Part shown: positions 26,419 to 34,345 of the stretch, piece after piece | How positions within the stretch are numbered: the first letter of the stretch is position 1 | Layout of the letters: every line of letters starts with the position of its first letter | Assembly (NCBI GenBank): GCA_934644965.1 | Contig: CAKUDG010000001.1 | Span: 124,001-188,000 of the forward strand | DNA from: an uncultured Victivallales bacterium | GTDB taxonomy: Bacteria > Verrucomicrobiota > Lentisphaeria > Victivallales > UBA1829 | Direction: 5' to 3' | Length of the DNA stretch: 64,000 nucleotides | Position numbers and translations under genes: made by a program | Notes under the pieces: model-generated | Databases searched by the model: none | What the model was told of the DNA's origin: nothing | Seen by the model: the letters and a program-made list of their open reading frames with translations, nothing else

Positions 26419-26988
26419 ATGGATCAAATGAAAGAAAAAGCCGTATGGATCGTCCTGGCGGACGGATTCGAGGAAACGGAGGCCATTGTCCCCGCCGATG
26501 TGCTCAGACGCCTGAAGATTCCTGTGATTCTGACAGGGCTGAAAAAGAAAGAGGTCCGCGGAAGCCATGGAATTGTCATCAAGGCGGACTGCGTTCTGGA
26601 GGAGGCGCCGTTTGACGACTGCGCCGCAATTGTCCTTCCCGGAGGTCTTCCTGGAGCCGTCCATCTGAGGGACTCCGCAGATCTTGTGGAACGACTTGTG
26701 AAAGCCTCTGAAAACGGGAAAATCGTGGCTGCGATCTGCGCCGCGCCCATTGTGCTGGAACGCGCCGGACTGACCGCCGGAGGCAGACGGATCACCGGAT
26801 ACCCCGGCTCGGAAAACATGGCGCCCGGACTGGCCTATACCGGAAAAGATACGGAGCGGGATGGAAATCTGGTGACGGGGAAAGCACCCGGAGCCGCCTT
26901 CGTCTTCGCCGCGGAAATCGCCGTCGCCCTGGGCAGGAGCCGTTCCGAGGTGGAGGATCTTTACAGGGAAATGTTTGTCCGGCAATGA
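26419..26988 (+). CDS. DJ-1/PfpI-family protein
   Basis: This 189-residue protein has the DJ-1 flavodoxin-like fold. It shows the conserved Glu region DGFEETEA (Glu18/Glu19), the nucleophile elbow Cys107 in AAICAAP, and FDDCAAIVLPGGLPGA ahead of it. DJ-1 family members act as glyoxalases, deglycases or redox-sensitive chaperones; YajL/ThiJ-type proteins look like this one. ATG 26419 gives the normal length; a second ATG at 26428 is also possible. An AAGGAG lies some 16 bp upstream, rather far. The last four bases overlap the start of tgt, so the two are coupled. Confidence 0.9.
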   Translation: MDQMKEKAVWIVLADGFEETEAIVPADVLRRLKIPVILTGLKKKEVRGSHGIVIKADCVLEEAPFDDCAAIVLPGGLPGAVHLRDSADLVERLVKASENGKIVAAICAAPIVLERAGLTAGGRRITGYPGSENMAPGLAYTGKDTERDGNLVTGKAPGAAFVFAAEIAVALGRSRSEVEDLYREMFVRQ

Positions 26989-28082
26989 GTTCCCATTTCA
27001 CACTGCTCAAGACGTCCGGCCGTTCCGCGGCCCGGCTCGGGAATCTGGAAACGCCGCACGGAAACATCTGCACACCGGTTTTCATGCCGGTCGGAACACG
27101 GGCGACGGTCAAGGCAATGTCTCCGCAGGAACTGGAGGAGCTCGGGACTCAGATCATCCTCGGCAACACCTATCACCTGCTCCTGAGGCCGGGACCGGAA
27201 CTCATCGAACGCGCCGGAGGTCTGCACCGCTTTGAAAACTGGAAACGCCCGATTCTGACCGACAGCGGAGGATTCCAGGTGTTCAGCCTTACCAAACTCC
27301 GGAAAATCCGGAACGACGGTGTGGAATTCGCTTCGCATATCGACGGAACCCGTTTTTTCCTCGGCCCCGTCGAATCCATCCGCACTCAAAGGAGTCTCGG
27401 CTCGGACATCGTGATGGCGTTCGATGAATGCACCCCCTACCCCTGCACCCGCGAACAGGCCGAACAATCCCTCGCCCTCACCACACGCTGGGAAGGCATC
27501 AGCAGAGAACAGCCCCTCAGAGAGGGACAGCAGATCTTCGGCATCGTTCAGGGTTCGGTCTACCGGGACCTGCGCGAATCCTCCGCAAGGACCCTGGCGG
27601 ATATGGATTTCGACGGTTACGCCATCGGAGGCGTCAGCGTCGGGGAAAGCGAGGAGGAAATGCTCTCCGTCATGGGATGGACCGCACCTCTGCTGCCTGA
27701 AAACAAACCCCGTTATCTGATGGGTGTCGGAACTCCAAAACAAATCCTGGAAGGCGTCAAACGCGGCATCGACATGTTCGACTGCGTCATGCCCACCCGT
27801 CTCGCACGGCATGGAACGGCCTTTCTCCGCGGCGGTGGCACTCTCCCCGTCAAGGCGGGAAAGTTCAGGGAGGATTTCTCTCCCGTCGATGAACAGTGTT
27901 CCTGCTATGCATGCAGAAACTTCTCCAGAGCGTACATCCGCCATCTCTTCAATGTCAATGAGATCCTCGGGCTCCGTCTCCTCACGTTCCACAACATCCA
28001 CTATTTCATGAGACTGACGGAGCGCATCCGGGAAGCCATTGCTCAGGAAACTCTGGAAGACCAGGGAGATTCCATTCTCTAG
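26985..28082 (+). CDS. tgt: tRNA-guanine(34) transglycosylase Tgt (queuine/preQ1 insertion)
   Basis: The 365-residue enzyme exchanges guanine 34 for preQ1 in GUN-anticodon tRNAs. The base-binding Asp93 lies in DSGGFQVFS and the nucleophile Asp266 in MFDCVMPTR; GIVQGSVY and AIGGVSVGE are also typical. The structural zinc site is complete: Cys305, Cys307, Cys310 (CSCYAC) and His336 in FHNIHYF. Length and spacing equal those of the E. coli enzyme within three residues. It begins inside the stop codon of the DJ-1 gene. No other queuosine genes are in the window. Confidence 0.97.
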   Translation: MSSHFTLLKTSGRSAARLGNLETPHGNICTPVFMPVGTRATVKAMSPQELEELGTQIILGNTYHLLLRPGPELIERAGGLHRFENWKRPILTDSGGFQVFSLTKLRKIRNDGVEFASHIDGTRFFLGPVESIRTQRSLGSDIVMAFDECTPYPCTREQAEQSLALTTRWEGISREQPLREGQQIFGIVQGSVYRDLRESSARTLADMDFDGYAIGGVSVGESEEEMLSVMGWTAPLLPENKPRYLMGVGTPKQILEGVKRGIDMFDCVMPTRLARHGTAFLRGGGTLPVKAGKFREDFSPVDEQCSCYACRNFSRAYIRHLFNVNEILGLRLLTFHNIHYFMRLTERIREAIAQETLEDQGDSIL

Positions 28083-28208
28083 CCTGAATAAGAAAGAGGA
28101 GGGAGGAAAAAAAGGAAAAAGGCTTCTTCCCCTATTTTCCCCCGCTTCACCTTTCCTTTCTTCGTGCAGGTATGATGTCTTTCTTTTTCTCCGGGAGAGA
28201 GCCCCTTG

Positions 28209-29294
28209 TTACCGGGATCCCCCAGAAACAGGCATTTCAGACATTTCAGAAACTTTTCCCGAGGAAGACGACGAAGACGTTTCCCCTTGCCGGATGGAAT
28301 TCAGAAAATTCGCAAGACGTTTCCTGTAGTTCTCTCCCGCTGCGGAAATCACGCTGTTGTGTCCGGCGCCGGGGACAGGAAACCATTCTTTCTTCTCCGA
28401 GGGAGCATTTTCATAGAGAGTCTTCCCATGTCCTGGCGGAATGAGGGAATCCCGTTCTCCGTGAATCACCAGAAGCGGAGCCTTCACATCCGCGATCCGT
28501 TCGAGATTCGGGAAGGGACTTCCCGGCAGAAAGCCCAGAGCGGCCACGGAGAAGACGTCCGTGAACGGAGAATCCAGGACCAGCGCCATCGGATCCGTCC
28601 TCCCGGCAAGCCATACGGAGGGACCGCAGCCGACGGACCGGCCGAAAATGACAATCGACTCCGCCGGAATGGAAAGCACTTCCGTCAGATAGTCCCAGCA
28701 GAGCCGGATATCCCGAAGAGCCGCCTCCTCCGAGGGTGTGCCTCCGCTTGCGCCATATCCTTCATAGTCGTAGGCGAAGACCCCGTATCTGCCGTATCTG
28801 CCGCGTTCTCCGCGTTCTCCCGTCCTTTTTCCCTCCGCCAGGAACTGCGCCAGACCGGACACCGTGCGCAAATCCTCCGCATTCCCGTGGCTGTACAGCA
28901 GAACCGGCGCATTCTCCGAAGGCGGAGGAAGATAATACACCGCAAGTCCCGGCCCCGGCACTCCTTCTCCCTGAATGAAGAACACTCCTTCCGGATACCT
29001 CCCCCCGCTGAACGGCGGAGGCTGAAACAAAATCCATTCCGAGAGCGGACGCAAAAAAAAGAAAAGAAAAGTCAGCAGCACTGCGGAAAAAATCAGGACC
29101 ACAAGAAGTATCGCGCCAGGGGAAAAACGCAAAGATGAATGCGGCCGCAAGCGGAAAAAGGAAAAAGCCCACCCCTTTCCTCCTCCTCCTTCTCCCCCCC
29201 GCGGCGGCAAAAGAAGGGAAACACTCCCGGGGGACCGGTCTCTCTTTCCACCTGATTCCGGTTTCTGAGCCGTCCTTTTCTTCTCCTCCATCAT
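28209..29294 (-). CDS. Membrane-anchored alpha/beta hydrolase (S33-like)
   Basis: The 361-residue protein has a long Pro/Gly-rich N-terminal tail (1-45), one transmembrane helix (about 58-82, SPGAILLVVLIFSAVLLTFL) and an alpha/beta hydrolase domain. LLYSHGNAED is the oxyanion-hole loop, FGRSVGCG holds the nucleophile Ser, HGERDSLIP the acid and GAGHNSV the His. Bem46/ABHD-type esterases look like this. A loop after the third strand carries an in-frame repeat reading GERGERGRYGRYG (DNA 28783-28818), and the C-terminus is Ser-rich. ATG 29294 has GGAGGAAGG upstream; an open extension of 33 residues exists. Substrate unknown. Confidence 0.85.
   Translation of the reverse strand: MMEEKKRTAQKPESGGKRDRSPGSVSLLLPPRGGEGGGGKGWAFSFFRLRPHSSLRFSPGAILLVVLIFSAVLLTFLFFFLRPLSEWILFQPPPFSGGRYPEGVFFIQGEGVPGPGLAVYYLPPPSENAPVLLYSHGNAEDLRTVSGLAQFLAEGKRTGERGERGRYGRYGVFAYDYEGYGASGGTPSEEAALRDIRLCWDYLTEVLSIPAESIVIFGRSVGCGPSVWLAGRTDPMALVLDSPFTDVFSVAALGFLPGSPFPNLERIADVKAPLLVIHGERDSLIPPGHGKTLYENAPSEKKEWFPVPGAGHNSVISAAGENYRKRLANFLNSIRQGETSSSSSSGKVSEMSEMPVSGGSR
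28783..28818. repeat. Two successive 9-bp in-frame duplications within the hydrolase gene
   Basis: CCGTATCTG twice (28783-28800), then CCGCGTTCT twice (28801-28818). On the coding strand this gives Gly-Glu-Arg and Gly-Arg-Tyr repeats in a surface loop. Confidence 0.85.
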
Positions 29295-29440
29295 CCGAAA
29301 AACGCCTTCCCTTCCTCCCTGGACGCCGCAGCGGGAAACTCTCCCGGAACCTCTTTCATTAAGTTCTTTCCGCGGCATGCCCGGGATTTTCACCTTTCAC
29401 AACACACCCTGTGAGACTTCTTCTCCCTGTATCCCCTCTT

Positions 29441-29479
29441 CCACGGCTTTCTCCCACGGCTTTCTTCCACGGCTCTCTT
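29441..29479. repeat. 13-bp tandem repeat, three copies
   Basis: CCACGGCTTTCTC, CCACGGCTTTCTT and CCACGGCTCTCTT follow one another without gaps. Confidence 0.85.
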
Positions 29480-29642
29480 CCCGCATTTGATCCGCCATTG
29501 TGTTTTTCAGACTTCTCAGAAAACACTTTCTCCCCCGCGATTCCCGGAATCGGAAGAAAAGCTCCCGTTCCTCTTCCCCGCGCGGGAGAAGAAATTTCCT
29601 GCATCTGCACCAGGGAAACCTTTATTCCCATTTCACGGGAAT

Positions 29643-29672
29643 AAAAAAAGTCCGGGCGCTGCAACACCGGAC
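29643..29672 (-). terminator. Intrinsic terminator of the small hypothetical operon
   Basis: GTCCGG (29650-29655) pairs with CCGGAC (29667-29672); on the minus strand the stem is followed at once by seven T residues (29649-29643). Confidence 0.7.
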
Positions 29673-29856
29673 CATTCCGCTTTCTTTTTTCTTCTGATTT
29701 TCTTCTGATCCCGGAGCCATCTCTTTTTTCAATGAAGAACACTCCTTCTGAATCGAACGGGGAATCTGAGTTTGAGAGGAAAAGAGACTCACACTCCCGT
29801 ATTTTTCTCCTCCTCGACCACAGTGCGACACAGGCACACACCCCCCCCCGTTTTTC

Positions 29857-30351
29857 TCACAAACGCAGAGAAAGACATCTTCCTCCGGCAAATCCCTGAG
29901 CAGGGAAAGCACCCCCTGCACGGGCTGATTTTCTTCTTTCTCTTTCGCGAAACGCCGAACTGAGCGCCGCCGCTCCGTCCAGGACCGGAAGTGCCGCAGA
30001 ACCGGAGTTTTCCTTCCAGCGTTTTCTGTTTTCCCTGCCGGGAAAGAAAAAAGAGGAAGAAACCGTATACTGGAAATGCCTCCGGATTCCCGTTGTCACA
30101 CAGAGAAGACCTGGGAGAACGTCCCGCGCCGTCACGAAGAGATATTTTCCGGGCTCCGGACGACGGCATGGGAAGGAAAAGAAGGGTTCCTGGATTTCCT
30201 CAAACAGAGCTCCCCAGACGGAGGCCGCTCCTTCTGAAATCAGGCGCTCTTCCACAAGATCCCAGCGCCCGTTTGCAGGAGAAACATTCCCTTCTCCTGA
30301 AACGGAAAGACCTTTCTGCAGAAGAACCGTTTCCAGATGATTCAGAATCAT
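29857..30351 (-). CDS. Hypothetical protein, possibly with a frame disruption near its 3' end
   Basis: The frame encodes 164 residues starting MILNHLETVLLQKGLSVS. Residues 1-100 have mixed, protein-like composition, including YLFVTARDVLPGLLC. The end turns Arg/Ala/Gly-rich (RERERRKSARAGGAF). Over the same bases another minus-strand frame reads QPVQGVLSLLRDLPEEDVFL, which looks more protein-like, so a frameshift near 29935 is possible. GGAAAGGA lies about 12 bp upstream of the start. It follows the conserved small gene by 34 bp, and a terminator comes 185 bp later; both support a two-gene unit. I do not recognise a family. Confidence 0.45.
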   Translation of the reverse strand: MILNHLETVLLQKGLSVSGEGNVSPANGRWDLVEERLISEGAASVWGALFEEIQEPFFSFPCRRPEPGKYLFVTARDVLPGLLCVTTGIRRHFQYTVSSSFFFPGRENRKRWKENSGSAALPVLDGAAALSSAFRERERRKSARAGGAFPAQGFAGGRCLSLRL

Positions 30352-30385
30352 GTGAGGAAAAATCCTTTCCCTGATGGTGTCCGGA

Positions 30386-30631
30386 TCAGGACTTCTTCGC
30401 GTTCTCGTTCTTCTGAAGCACGCCCGCCTCCAGGAGCTTGTTGATCAGCTTCTGCATGGAATCGAAGGCATTGAGGAATCCCTGGGGAGGCATGATGATG
30501 CGTTCGCTGACCACGGGTTCGGGATTGCCTTCCTCTTTCGGCTGAAGAGTCACGAAATCGAAACGGACCATGCCGCCCGCAAAGTGAATTTGTCCGATTC
30601 CGTCCGCGAAGATTTCTTTTTTGTCCGCCAT
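30386..30631 (-). CDS. Conserved small hypothetical protein
   Basis: The 81-residue protein starts MADKKEIFADGIGQIHF and continues with GGMVRFDFVTLQP and IIMPPQGFLNAFDSMQKL. From memory, this pattern recurs in short uncharacterised proteins, but I cannot name a domain. It looks like a beta-sheet of four strands (about 6-50) followed by one amphipathic helix (about 52-72) that ends in a Lys-rich tail. AAAGGAG seven bases before the ATG is a good ribosome binding site. It is divergent from the S41 peptidase. No signal peptide or membrane segment is present. Confidence 0.8.
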   Translation of the reverse strand: MADKKEIFADGIGQIHFAGGMVRFDFVTLQPKEEGNPEPVVSERIIMPPQGFLNAFDSMQKLINKLLEAGVLQKNENAKKS

Positions 30632-31082
30632 GTTTTCTCCTTTGTTTTGAGGGTTGTAGGGACATTGTTTTTCCGGGGGGCTGCACGTGCGCGGTCCCCC
30701 GCTCAGGGGAGTATATCCGCTGAAGGAGAAAATGTCAACCCCGAATTTTCAGAAATATACAAAAGAACATTCTCTCCTTTTTCCGCTTTCCTCCGGGGAA
30801 TCTCCGCAGAAAGGGGACGGAAGAACGCGGTATTTCCCCGGATCCGGACAGGGAAAGAAAACGGAATATGATAGAAATCTCTTGACAGGTGAGGACATCT
30901 CGAATATAATACAAAATCGAATACGGAACTGGCGAAGAGATAGTCGAATAAAGAACAAGCAGCACCGAAGGGAGGATGTGCCAGAGAAACAACAGTCTGC
31001 CCATCCACTGGATTCGTCACGCAGGGGACCTGTCGGATCGGAAATGGATTCAGAAAAAATTCTTATAGGAGGATAATACCGT
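30632..31082. other. Divergent spacer with the S41 peptidase promoter and leader
   Basis: These 451 bp contain a GC hairpin close to the minus-strand gene, AT-rich DNA, the consensus promoter at 30882-30910, and about 165 nt of leader. The heptamer TCGAATA occurs three times (30900-30906, 30917-30923, 30944-30950). A 10-codon frame (ATG 31044 to TAA 31076, MDSEKILIGG) ends in the Shine-Dalgarno sequence of the peptidase gene. I do not recognise a riboswitch. Confidence 0.55.
30882..30910 (+). promoter_or_regulatory. Perfect sigma70 consensus promoter of the S41 peptidase
   Basis: TTGACA (30882-30887), exactly 17 bp, TATAAT (30905-30910). Both hexamers and the spacing are consensus. Confidence 0.9.
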
Positions 31083-32672
31083 ATGCTCCGTTTTCTTCTG
31101 CCTGTTTTTCTGAACTCTGAAAACCGTTTTGCCAGTTATCCCTTCCCCTTCCTTGAGGATGAGATTGAGGACGGGACAGCGGGAAACTACCTGCCGCAAC
31201 TTTCCAGAGAGGAAATGCTCGAAGACTTTGATGTCATGACGGAGGCGCTCCGGGACGCCATGCCTCACGCTCCCGCCGTCCAGGCCGGATTCGGAATCGA
31301 CATCTGGCGGAAACTGGACGGATACCGTTCCCGCATCACAAATGAGGAAACCCCTCTTGATTTCATGCGTCTGCTCAGCAACGCACTCAGCGCCTGCAAA
31401 GGACATCACCTCTGGCTTCACAGCTTATTCTGGTGGGCGGACGACGATCCATGGTTCCAGGGACGCTATGGAGACAAAATCTCTCCGGAAGCCATTCGTA
31501 TCAACAAGCAGATGCACTCCCTCCTTCGCTCCGTTCCGCCTGTGCAGCCTCCTGCGCCCATGCGCTTCCTCTACTGGGACGGAAGCTATTACACAGCGCC
31601 TGAATTCACCCTCAACGGCAGAAACTACCATGGACCATTCAAACTGCTTGCGGTGGACGGCAGAACCCCGGAGGAAATCGAGCCGCTCACGCAGGACAGC
31701 CTGGCCCTTTTCGACTCCGTGAAAAAATGTTTTTATCAGCCTGATTTTTATGCTTCGCTGCCTCAGAAAGTGCCCGGATCCCGGGAATTTCTCTTTGAAA
31801 GCCCGGAAAAGGAAAAACTGACCCTTGTCATTTCAGACGCAGCAAAGCTGGAACAGCCCCCGCGGAATCAGTTTTTCTGGACCCCGAAACAGGTTCTGTT
31901 CCTGAAGGAACACGATCTCGTCTATATCCGGGTCCCCGCCATGAACCCGGAAGACCTGCCCTTCTACCGGGAAAAACTCCTGCCGATTCTCAAACAGGAG
32001 AAACCGCGCTATGCCGTCATTGATATCCGGGGCAACGGCGGAGGCAGCGATCTTGTCCCGTCCACCCTCATTGCAATGATCCTGGCCCATCCGATCCCGT
32101 TCACGGGAGTCCTGGGAACTCCCGCAAATGAAAGAATCCGGGAATATGCGAGGAATAAACTTGACGACAGCACTTATGGAAACGGCACGAAAACCAGAAC
32201 CATCCCGTTTCTCAAAAACCGCCTGTTCGACATTTTTGATTTCGAGGGAACAATCGAGAGCGAACCCGATGCCTGCGTAGAACATGTCTATGTGATTGCG
32301 CACAACGTGTATTCCTCGGCGGGGACGCTTGTCGCCATGGCAAAGACCAATCCCCGGATCATGACCTCGGTCGGCTTCACCAGTCCGCAGCCTCTCGGAG
32401 TGGGATTTGAACCCTATTTCTTCTCACTGCCCAACAGCTGTCTTGTGATATCCGTGGAGCCGGCTATTGATCTGACGGACAGCCGCTCGGCGGAGGACAC
32501 TCTGCATCTGGATATCGGCATCGAACTGAACATGTCCCCCGAAGAATATCTTGCCTACGTCTTCCGCCCCATCCCCGAAGAGAAGCAGAACTATCTGGAA
32601 AAGGAAGATCCCTTCATGCTGAAAATCTTTGACCTGATCCGGGAACGGGAGGCCGCATCCGGAGAAAAGTAA
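31083..32672 (+). CDS. S41-family (C-terminal processing/tricorn-like) peptidase
   Basis: The 529-residue protein has an N-terminal helical region with LSREEMLEDFDVMTEALRD (about 38-56), as in many S41 peptidases. A central mixed domain follows, then the S41 catalytic core: YAVIDIRGNGGGSDLVPS, the oxyanion strand-loop, and HNVYSSAGTLVAMAK with the candidate nucleophile Ser. PQPLGVGFEPYFFSLPNS follows in the family position. No PDZ domain is evident, and the N-terminus is not a normal signal peptide, so it is probably cytoplasmic or needs another route. AGGAGG ten bases before ATG 31083 fixes the start. A perfect promoter drives it. Substrate unknown. Confidence 0.85.
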   Translation: MLRFLLPVFLNSENRFASYPFPFLEDEIEDGTAGNYLPQLSREEMLEDFDVMTEALRDAMPHAPAVQAGFGIDIWRKLDGYRSRITNEETPLDFMRLLSNALSACKGHHLWLHSLFWWADDDPWFQGRYGDKISPEAIRINKQMHSLLRSVPPVQPPAPMRFLYWDGSYYTAPEFTLNGRNYHGPFKLLAVDGRTPEEIEPLTQDSLALFDSVKKCFYQPDFYASLPQKVPGSREFLFESPEKEKLTLVISDAAKLEQPPRNQFFWTPKQVLFLKEHDLVYIRVPAMNPEDLPFYREKLLPILKQEKPRYAVIDIRGNGGGSDLVPSTLIAMILAHPIPFTGVLGTPANERIREYARNKLDDSTYGNGTKTRTIPFLKNRLFDIFDFEGTIESEPDACVEHVYVIAHNVYSSAGTLVAMAKTNPRIMTSVGFTSPQPLGVGFEPYFFSLPNSCLVISVEPAIDLTDSRSAEDTLHLDIGIELNMSPEEYLAYVFRPIPEEKQNYLEKEDPFMLKIFDLIREREAASGEK

Positions 32673-32707
32673 AAGAGGGAGAAAGAGTCAAAGCAGAAAA
32701 AAAGAGA

Positions 32708-32740
32708 GGGGGATCCATTCCCCCGCTTCTTTCTTTTTTC
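32708..32740. terminator. Possible terminator between convergent genes
   Basis: GGGGGA (32708-32713) pairs with TCCCCC (32719-32724), followed by a T-rich stretch and preceded by an A-rich one. It would serve the S41 gene and possibly the sialidase gene on the other strand. Confidence 0.45.
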
Positions 32741-32852
32741 TCTTCATTCCAAATGACAGAAAGGGAAATTTTCTCCGCTTCCCGGCTCGCTCCTTCTTCC
32801 CTTTTCCGTTTCTTTTTCCCCTTATTTTCCCCCTGCGGATTCTTTTTCCGGA

Positions 32853-33923
32853 TCAGCGGGAAATTCTGACGATTCTGGTCTTCTGAAGCACGCTTTCCCC
32901 GGGAGAATCCCCTCCGCAGCAATAGGCCAGAAGCACGCAGTCTTCTTCAAAATGCATAGCGGTGTAGCAGTAGCCGCATCCGGGATCGGATTCGAGCAGT
33001 TCGGAAGTCATGGAATTGATGTCCGTGCCGATGGCAAGAACCAGCGGGGTCCGTTTCCAGGAGGATTCTTTCGGAGAAGGAAGTTTCCACTGCCCGGAAG
33101 CGTCGTTCCAGACCGCCCAGAATTTTTTCCCGTCAAAGGGATCGCGCTTCAAGGTCATCGGGGAGACGGGGGAAAGGAAATTGGAGGGCTGGGGAGTGCT
33201 CCAGTGTTCGCCGCCGTCGCTGCTGCGAGAGATCATCTGGCATCCCTGATCGGTGCGGAAGAAAGCAGTCAGATACCCCGGCTGAGTCTCCACGACGCCA
33301 GGTTCCTGAAGGCCGGTCCCGCTGGACTGGGGCGGCAGAATCCAGTCGGAGGCTTCGTGGAAAGTCCGCCCGCCGTCGTCGGAAAGGAAGAAAATACCGA
33401 TCGCGCGCCTGTCATGGCCTCCGGCCGTGCCGCGGTGCCACGCCGCGGGCACGAGGATCCTGCCGCCTTCCAGCTGGAGAAGACGGTCGTTGTTGACGAC
33501 AAAATATCCATCGCTTCCGCTGATCTGCACGGGAGTCGTCCAGGTCTCGCCTTCGTCCTCGGAAAACACCGCGCAGGGCACGCAGTTGACCCGTCCTTTC
33601 TCATCGGCGAACTTGCGCAGATACACCATCAGGATCCGTCCTTCCGGTTTCACGCGGAGCAGGGAGACGCTCATGAGATTCAGGGAATCGTCGCCATGAG
33701 GAATCAGAATGCGGTCTGAGTCATCCCATGTTCTGCCTCCGTCTTCGGAAATGCGCGCGGCAAGATCACAGGGAGCGTCATCCCCCGATTCCCGTTCCCC
33801 GCCGCAGTAACGGCTGTAGACAAACAGAATGCGGTTGTCCAGGAGGCGCAGAAACGCCCCTTCAGAGTTTCGCGGATTCCCGGGAACGGGCGGAAGTGTC
33901 AGAACGGTTTCTTTTTTCATCAT
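32853..33923 (-). CDS. Sialidase-like BNR-repeat glycosidase
   Basis: The 356-residue protein is a six-bladed propeller of the exo-alpha-sialidase type. Four Asp-box motifs are visible: SEDGGRTWDD, SEDEGETWTT, SDDGGRTFHE and SSDGGEHWST. Sialidases release terminal sialic acid; many intestinal homologues act on other sugars. No signal peptide is present from ATG 33923, so it would be cytoplasmic. A Met-Met start makes 33920 equally possible. The open frame extends 71 codons upstream but is Phe/Ser-rich and unlike protein. Its own promoter lies about 195 bp upstream. The catalytic Tyr/Glu pair could not be assigned by eye. Confidence 0.85.
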   Translation of the reverse strand: MMKKETVLTLPPVPGNPRNSEGAFLRLLDNRILFVYSRYCGGERESGDDAPCDLAARISEDGGRTWDDSDRILIPHGDDSLNLMSVSLLRVKPEGRILMVYLRKFADEKGRVNCVPCAVFSEDEGETWTTPVQISGSDGYFVVNNDRLLQLEGGRILVPAAWHRGTAGGHDRRAIGIFFLSDDGGRTFHEASDWILPPQSSGTGLQEPGVVETQPGYLTAFFRTDQGCQMISRSSDGGEHWSTPQPSNFLSPVSPMTLKRDPFDGKKFWAVWNDASGQWKLPSPKESSWKRTPLVLAIGTDINSMTSELLESDPGCGYCYTAMHFEEDCVLLAYCCGGDSPGESVLQKTRIVRISR

Positions 33924-34116
33924 GAATTCCTGATTCTGAAGTGAACAGTCTGAAGGCGGAAGAGGGAAAAAACTCCACGGATCTTCTTTTCTTTCCTTTC
34001 CGGATTCTCCGGATTTCCCCCGAATTTCCCCGGACCCTTGAACCTTTCTGAAAAGGGAGGCAGAGAAAAAGGAGGAAAAAGAGAGAAAAAAACGGAGAAA
34101 AACGCTCCGGGCGAGT

Positions 34117-34144
34117 AGTATACTCTTTCCCGTCAATTTGTCAA
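34117..34144 (-). promoter_or_regulatory. Promoter of the sialidase-like gene
   Basis: On the minus strand TTGACA (34144-34139), a 16-bp spacer and TATACT (34122-34117). The leader would be close to 190 nt. Confidence 0.8.
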
Positions 34145-34263
34145 ATACGGGATATGCTGTATAAAAGAGATTCCTCGGGGAAGGACTCCCTTTTCTCTCT
34201 TCTTCCGCAAGCAGTTCCCCTGCCCTGGAGAGGGAAAAGGAGGTAAACCGGTTCTGTGGACGG

Positions 34264-34323
34264 GGCGTCGCACAGAAAGACGTTGCACGGAATGACGTTG
34301 AGCGGAAAGGCCCTGCACGGGGA
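34264..34323. repeat. Degenerate 15-bp tandem repeat, about four copies
   Basis: Units around GACGTTGCACGGAAT recur (for example from 34279 and 34294), flanked by more diverged copies. Confidence 0.7.
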
Positions 34324-34345
34324 ACCGGACAGGCGGAATAGCTCT

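Larger units (their letters stand above)
29295..29856. other. Spacer with tandem repeat and minus-strand terminator
   Basis: This 562-bp stretch lies between two minus-strand genes. It holds a 13-bp tandem repeat (29441-29479), a terminator for the upstream minus-strand unit (29643-29672) and a pyrimidine-rich block. A minus-strand frame near 29820-29935 reads more like protein than its neighbours, but it would run through the terminator. Confidence 0.5.
33924..34345. other. Spacer with the sialidase promoter and a degenerate tandem repeat
   Basis: The 422-bp region holds the sialidase leader and promoter (34117-34144) and a 15-bp degenerate tandem repeat (34264-34323) just past the end of the AraC-linked operon. 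No gene is evident. Confidence 0.6.

Noticed and set aside
30917..31082. Riboswitch in the S41 peptidase leader
   Set aside because: I compared it with consensus pieces of TPP, cobalamin, SAM, glycine and ZTP riboswitches and found no match.
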